The notes under the pieces: generated by a model
What the model was told of the DNA's origin: nothing
The model's database searches: none
Seen by the model: the letters and a program-made list of their open reading frames with translations, nothing else
In this document: positions 32,104-34,334 of the stretch, piece by piece
Position numbering within the stretch: the stretch's first letter is position 1
Layout: every line of letters starts with the position of its first letter
Translations under genes and position numbers: made by a program
Source of the DNA: Oscillospiraceae bacterium
GTDB taxonomy: Bacteria > Bacillota > Clostridia > Oscillospirales > Acutalibacteraceae
NCBI GenBank assembly: GCA_902786285.1
Contig: CADABX010000016.1
Location: forward strand, 1-34,334
Direction of reading: 5' to 3'
DNA length: 34,334 nt

Positions 32104-32848
32104 AAAAGAAGACAGCGCAGCGCTGGCCGCATTCTGCGGCAATACGCTGTTCGGCTGTTATATTCTGTCACGGTTTTGCTGCTATGGCAACGACTATGAT
32201 TTCTGCAAATGCTATGTCGACGAAGCGGACGGCAACGTTCAAACAGCGCTTTCCGTCCTCGACGGGACCGCAGTGGTGCTAACGGGCAAGACAACCGATT
32301 TTGAAGAACTCGCGCTGTGCCTGCCGGTGTTCGGTGTGCGTGTGCTGCTGTGCAGCGCGAATGCAGCGGCGAAGCTGCCGTTTCCTGAGCTGCAGCAAAA
32401 AACGGCGTTCCGTTTGCAAACACCGCTTCCGGCTGCCGATGCTTGCGGCGCCGCGCCGATGCGTGGCGTCTACGATCTCATCAGCGCGGCCATTCCGGGC
32501 AGCTTTTCCGACACGAAGGACGCCTATCTGCGCTTTTTGTCGGATTTCACCTTTCGCCAAACCCGCGGCAAAGCAAGGCTCAAAGCGATACTGGAAAACG
32601 AAACGCTCTGCGCCTGTGCGCTGACCGCCGCGGAAAGCGACAGCACCGCCGTGCTCAGCGGCGTAGCCTGCCGTGCGGACTGCCGCGGCCGCGGTTTTGG
32701 AAAAGCGGTCGTTTCGGCGCTGGCCCATGATTTACAAAATGAGCAAAAAGACGTTCACGTGATTGCGCTCAACGACAGTGCCGTTGGGTTTTACCGCGCA
32801 CTCGGATTCGAACAAGAAGACACCATCCTCTGGTTGGATGTAAAATAA
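32087..32848 (+). CDS. GNAT-family N-acetyltransferase
   Basis: A 253-residue protein with a C-terminal GNAT fold (about 160-253). The acetyl-CoA loop is CRGRGFGKAV (199-208, R-G-x-G-x-G type), and IALNDSAVGFYRALGFEQED (226-245) is the typical last strand-helix. The N-terminal ~150 residues are Cys-rich and not recognisable by me; they may be a second, degenerate GNAT-like domain. The acceptor is unknown. MIRL at 32087 fits the family start; ATG 32075 is possible. Both lie inside the end of the preceding gene with no clear ribosome site, so translation is probably coupled. Confidence 0.78.
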   Translation: MIRLCKKEDSAALAAFCGNTLFGCYILSRFCCYGNDYDFCKCYVDEADGNVQTALSVLDGTAVVLTGKTTDFEELALCLPVFGVRVLLCSANAAAKLPFPELQQKTAFRLQTPLPAADACGAAPMRGVYDLISAAIPGSFSDTKDAYLRFLSDFTFRQTRGKARLKAILENETLCACALTAAESDSTAVLSGVACRADCRGRGFGKAVVSALAHDLQNEQKDVHVIALNDSAVGFYRALGFEQEDTILWLDVK

Positions 32849-32857
32849 AGGAGTATT

Positions 32858-34123
32858 ATGTTTCAATTCAGCAAAGACCTTGAAGACCTTTCCGCCCGCG
32901 CGCTCGATCGTGTGCAGGGCATGTTTCGGCAAATCGACGACGTGACCGAGTACAACCAGAAAAAGGTACTCGAAGCGTTTATCAACAATAAAGTCAGCGA
33001 AGCCATGTTCGCTGCAACCACCGGCTACGGCCACAGCGACTGGGGCAGAGAGACACTCGAACGCGTGTTTGCCGACGCGCTGGACGCCGAGGACGCCCTG
33101 GTGCGCCACAATTTCACCTGCGGCACCCATACGCTGGCCGTGGCGCTGTTCGGCGTTTTGCGTCCGGGCGACACAATGCTTTGCGTGTCCGGCACACCGT
33201 ATGACACCATCCGCCCCGTCATCGGCATCACAGAAGAAGCGCCGGACGCCGGCTCGCTCAAGGACTTCGGCGTTCGTTATGACGAAGTCGCGCTCGACGC
33301 AAACGGCAAGCTCGACTATGCCGCCATTGAAGCGAAGATCCGCGCCGTACAGCCGAAAATGGTCTATCTGCAGCGCTCGCGCGGCTACAGTCTGCGCGAT
33401 ACGCTGTCGATCGATGAGATCGAACGCGTGGTTAAAATCGCAAAAAGCTGCAGCAAAGCCATCGTCATGGTGGACAACTGCTACGGCGAATTCACCGAAA
33501 AAAAAGAGCCGACAACGGTCGGCGCCGACCTGATCGCCGGCTCCATGATCAAAAACCCCGGCGGCGGCATCGCCAAAACCGGCGGCTACATTGCCGGCCG
33601 TGCGGATCTGATCGAAAAATGCGCCAACCGGTTTTCCACCCCGGGTCTCGGCAAGGAGATCGGCGCCACGCTTGGTATGACGCGCGACATGTTCCTCGGC
33701 ATTTTCCAATCGCCCCACATCGTCGGTGAAGCGCTTAAAACGGCTTGCTATACAGCTGCGGTGTTTGAATCGCTCGGGTTTGCAACCACACCGCGCAGCG
33801 ACGAAACGCGCCACGATATCATTCAGGCCATCTGCCTTGAAAACAAAGAAAACCTCATCGCATTCTGCCGCGGTCTGCAGCTCGGCTCGCCGATCGATTC
33901 CTTCGTCGTGCCCGAGCCGTCTCCTATGCCCGGCTACGACTGCGACGTCATCATGGCCGGCGGTTCGTTTACCAACGGCTCCACGATCGAGCTTTCGGCC
34001 GACGCGCCGCTCCGTGAACCCTATGCGGTGTGGTTCCAGGGCTCGCTCAACTTCCATTCGGCAAAGCCTGCCGTTCTTTGCGCGGCGAAGGCCGTATTGG
34101 ATCTGCAGAAGAAAGAAGGATAA
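32858..34123 (+). CDS. Methionine gamma-lyase family PLP protein
   Basis: A 421-residue fold-type I PLP protein of the family annotated as 'methionine gamma-lyase/aluminium resistance' (PF06838; YnbB in Bacillus). IVMVDNCYGEF holds the ring-stacking Asp206, and AGSMIKNPGGGIAKTGGYIAG holds the Schiff-base Lys232. RHNFTCGTHTLAVALFG (83-99) is the phosphate-binding region. True methionine gamma-lyase activity is not proven for this family; it is assumed to act on sulphur amino acids. AAAGGAG precedes the start. It is fourth in the tight operon and is followed after three bases by the DUF2461 fragment. Confidence 0.92.
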   Translation: MFQFSKDLEDLSARALDRVQGMFRQIDDVTEYNQKKVLEAFINNKVSEAMFAATTGYGHSDWGRETLERVFADALDAEDALVRHNFTCGTHTLAVALFGVLRPGDTMLCVSGTPYDTIRPVIGITEEAPDAGSLKDFGVRYDEVALDANGKLDYAAIEAKIRAVQPKMVYLQRSRGYSLRDTLSIDEIERVVKIAKSCSKAIVMVDNCYGEFTEKKEPTTVGADLIAGSMIKNPGGGIAKTGGYIAGRADLIEKCANRFSTPGLGKEIGATLGMTRDMFLGIFQSPHIVGEALKTACYTAAVFESLGFATTPRSDETRHDIIQAICLENKENLIAFCRGLQLGSPIDSFVVPEPSPMPGYDCDVIMAGGSFTNGSTIELSADAPLREPYAVWFQGSLNFHSAKPAVLCAAKAVLDLQKKEG

Positions 34124-34126
34124 CAC

Positions 34127-34330
34127 ATGGCGTTCCACGGCTTTGACCGCGACACGTTTTTGCTGCTCGCGGAAAACAAATTCAACGACAGCCGGCCGTA
34201 TTATGAAACGGTGAAGGAGCAGATCAAGCAAAAGGCGATCGTGCCGATGCGCGAGATCTGTTCAGAGCTGTCATTTTCAATTACGCTTTCATTAAAACCA
34301 AAATCAAACATTTTGTTAGTCAAGATATGA
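34127..34330 (+). pseudogene. DUF2461 gene, truncated by AT-rich sequence at window end
   Basis: The first ~48 residues (MAFHGFDRDTFLLLAENKFN and onward to about ICSEL) match the N-terminus of DUF2461 (TIGR02453) proteins, which are normally around 220 residues and of unknown function. After about base 34270 the coding-like sequence stops. The next ~60 bases are strikingly AT-rich, unlike everything before, and lead to a stop at 34328-34330, giving only 67 codons. AGAAGG precedes the ATG and the gene belongs to the operon. The break may be a real insertion or rearrangement, or an artefact at the end of a contig. Confidence 0.68.
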
Positions 34331-34334
34331 GATG

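Overview
The window looks like chromosomal DNA of a Gram-positive Firmicute of class Clostridia, most likely a gut Oscillospirales (Ruminococcaceae/Oscillospiraceae-type) bacterium. The evidence is strong AGGAGG ribosome binding sites, textbook sigma-A promoters, a T-box leader in front of pheST, Clostridia-type housekeeping genes (tmcAL, mtaB, a bifunctional nnr next to mazF, tig-clpX, secG), many secreted proteins with Gram-positive signal peptides, and moderately high GC coding DNA. The assignment is inferred from gene content; no 16S rRNA gene is present.

Layout. (1) 1-99: the 3' end of an IS3-family (IS150-like) insertion sequence. (2) 121-5792: four alpha/beta-hydrolase-fold genes side by side. 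They are a secreted esterase, a secreted LCAT/lipase-like protein, a cytosolic DUF2974-like hydrolase, and a paralogue of the LCAT-like protein whose catalytic serine position is a cysteine. A divergent GH95-family glycosidase lipoprotein follows (5847-8516, minus). (3) 8630-12411: pheT and pheS behind a phenylalanine T-box riboswitch, all on the minus strand. (4) 12490-16339: nnr (NAD(P)H-hydrate repair), a solitary mazF, a secreted protein of unknown function and a small cysteine-rich DUF1540 protein. (5) 16425-18879: tmcAL and mtaB, two tRNA anticodon-loop modification enzymes, converging with overlapping 3' ends. (6) 19000-25484: D-Ala-D-Ala carboxypeptidase, pgi, a small P-loop protein, rnhB-yraN, thrC and a metallophosphoesterase. 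(7) 25599-29895: tig, clpX (no clpP between them), secG and a polysaccharide pyruvyl transferase-like protein. (8) 30056-34330: a tight five-gene run of two M42 aminopeptidases, a GNAT acetyltransferase, a methionine gamma-lyase-family PLP enzyme, and a DUF2461 gene broken off in AT-rich sequence at the window end.

Most of the window is housekeeping. The least ordinary part is the left end. The hydrolases, the GH95 lipoprotein and the unknown secreted protein at 14679 suggest an extracellular degradation or cell-surface programme. Three of the secreted proteins end in a similar short tail rich in aromatic and basic residues, which may be an uncharacterised surface-retention module. The second point of interest is the natural Ser-to-Cys exchange between two lipase paralogues. 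Both window ends look like assembly or rearrangement boundaries. Nearly every gene is shown with its own start, promoter and terminator below. No intergenic stretch over 300 bases is left unexplained: the longest (12046-12489) holds the T-box leader and two divergent promoters. No tRNA or rRNA gene, CRISPR array, prophage or replication origin was seen.
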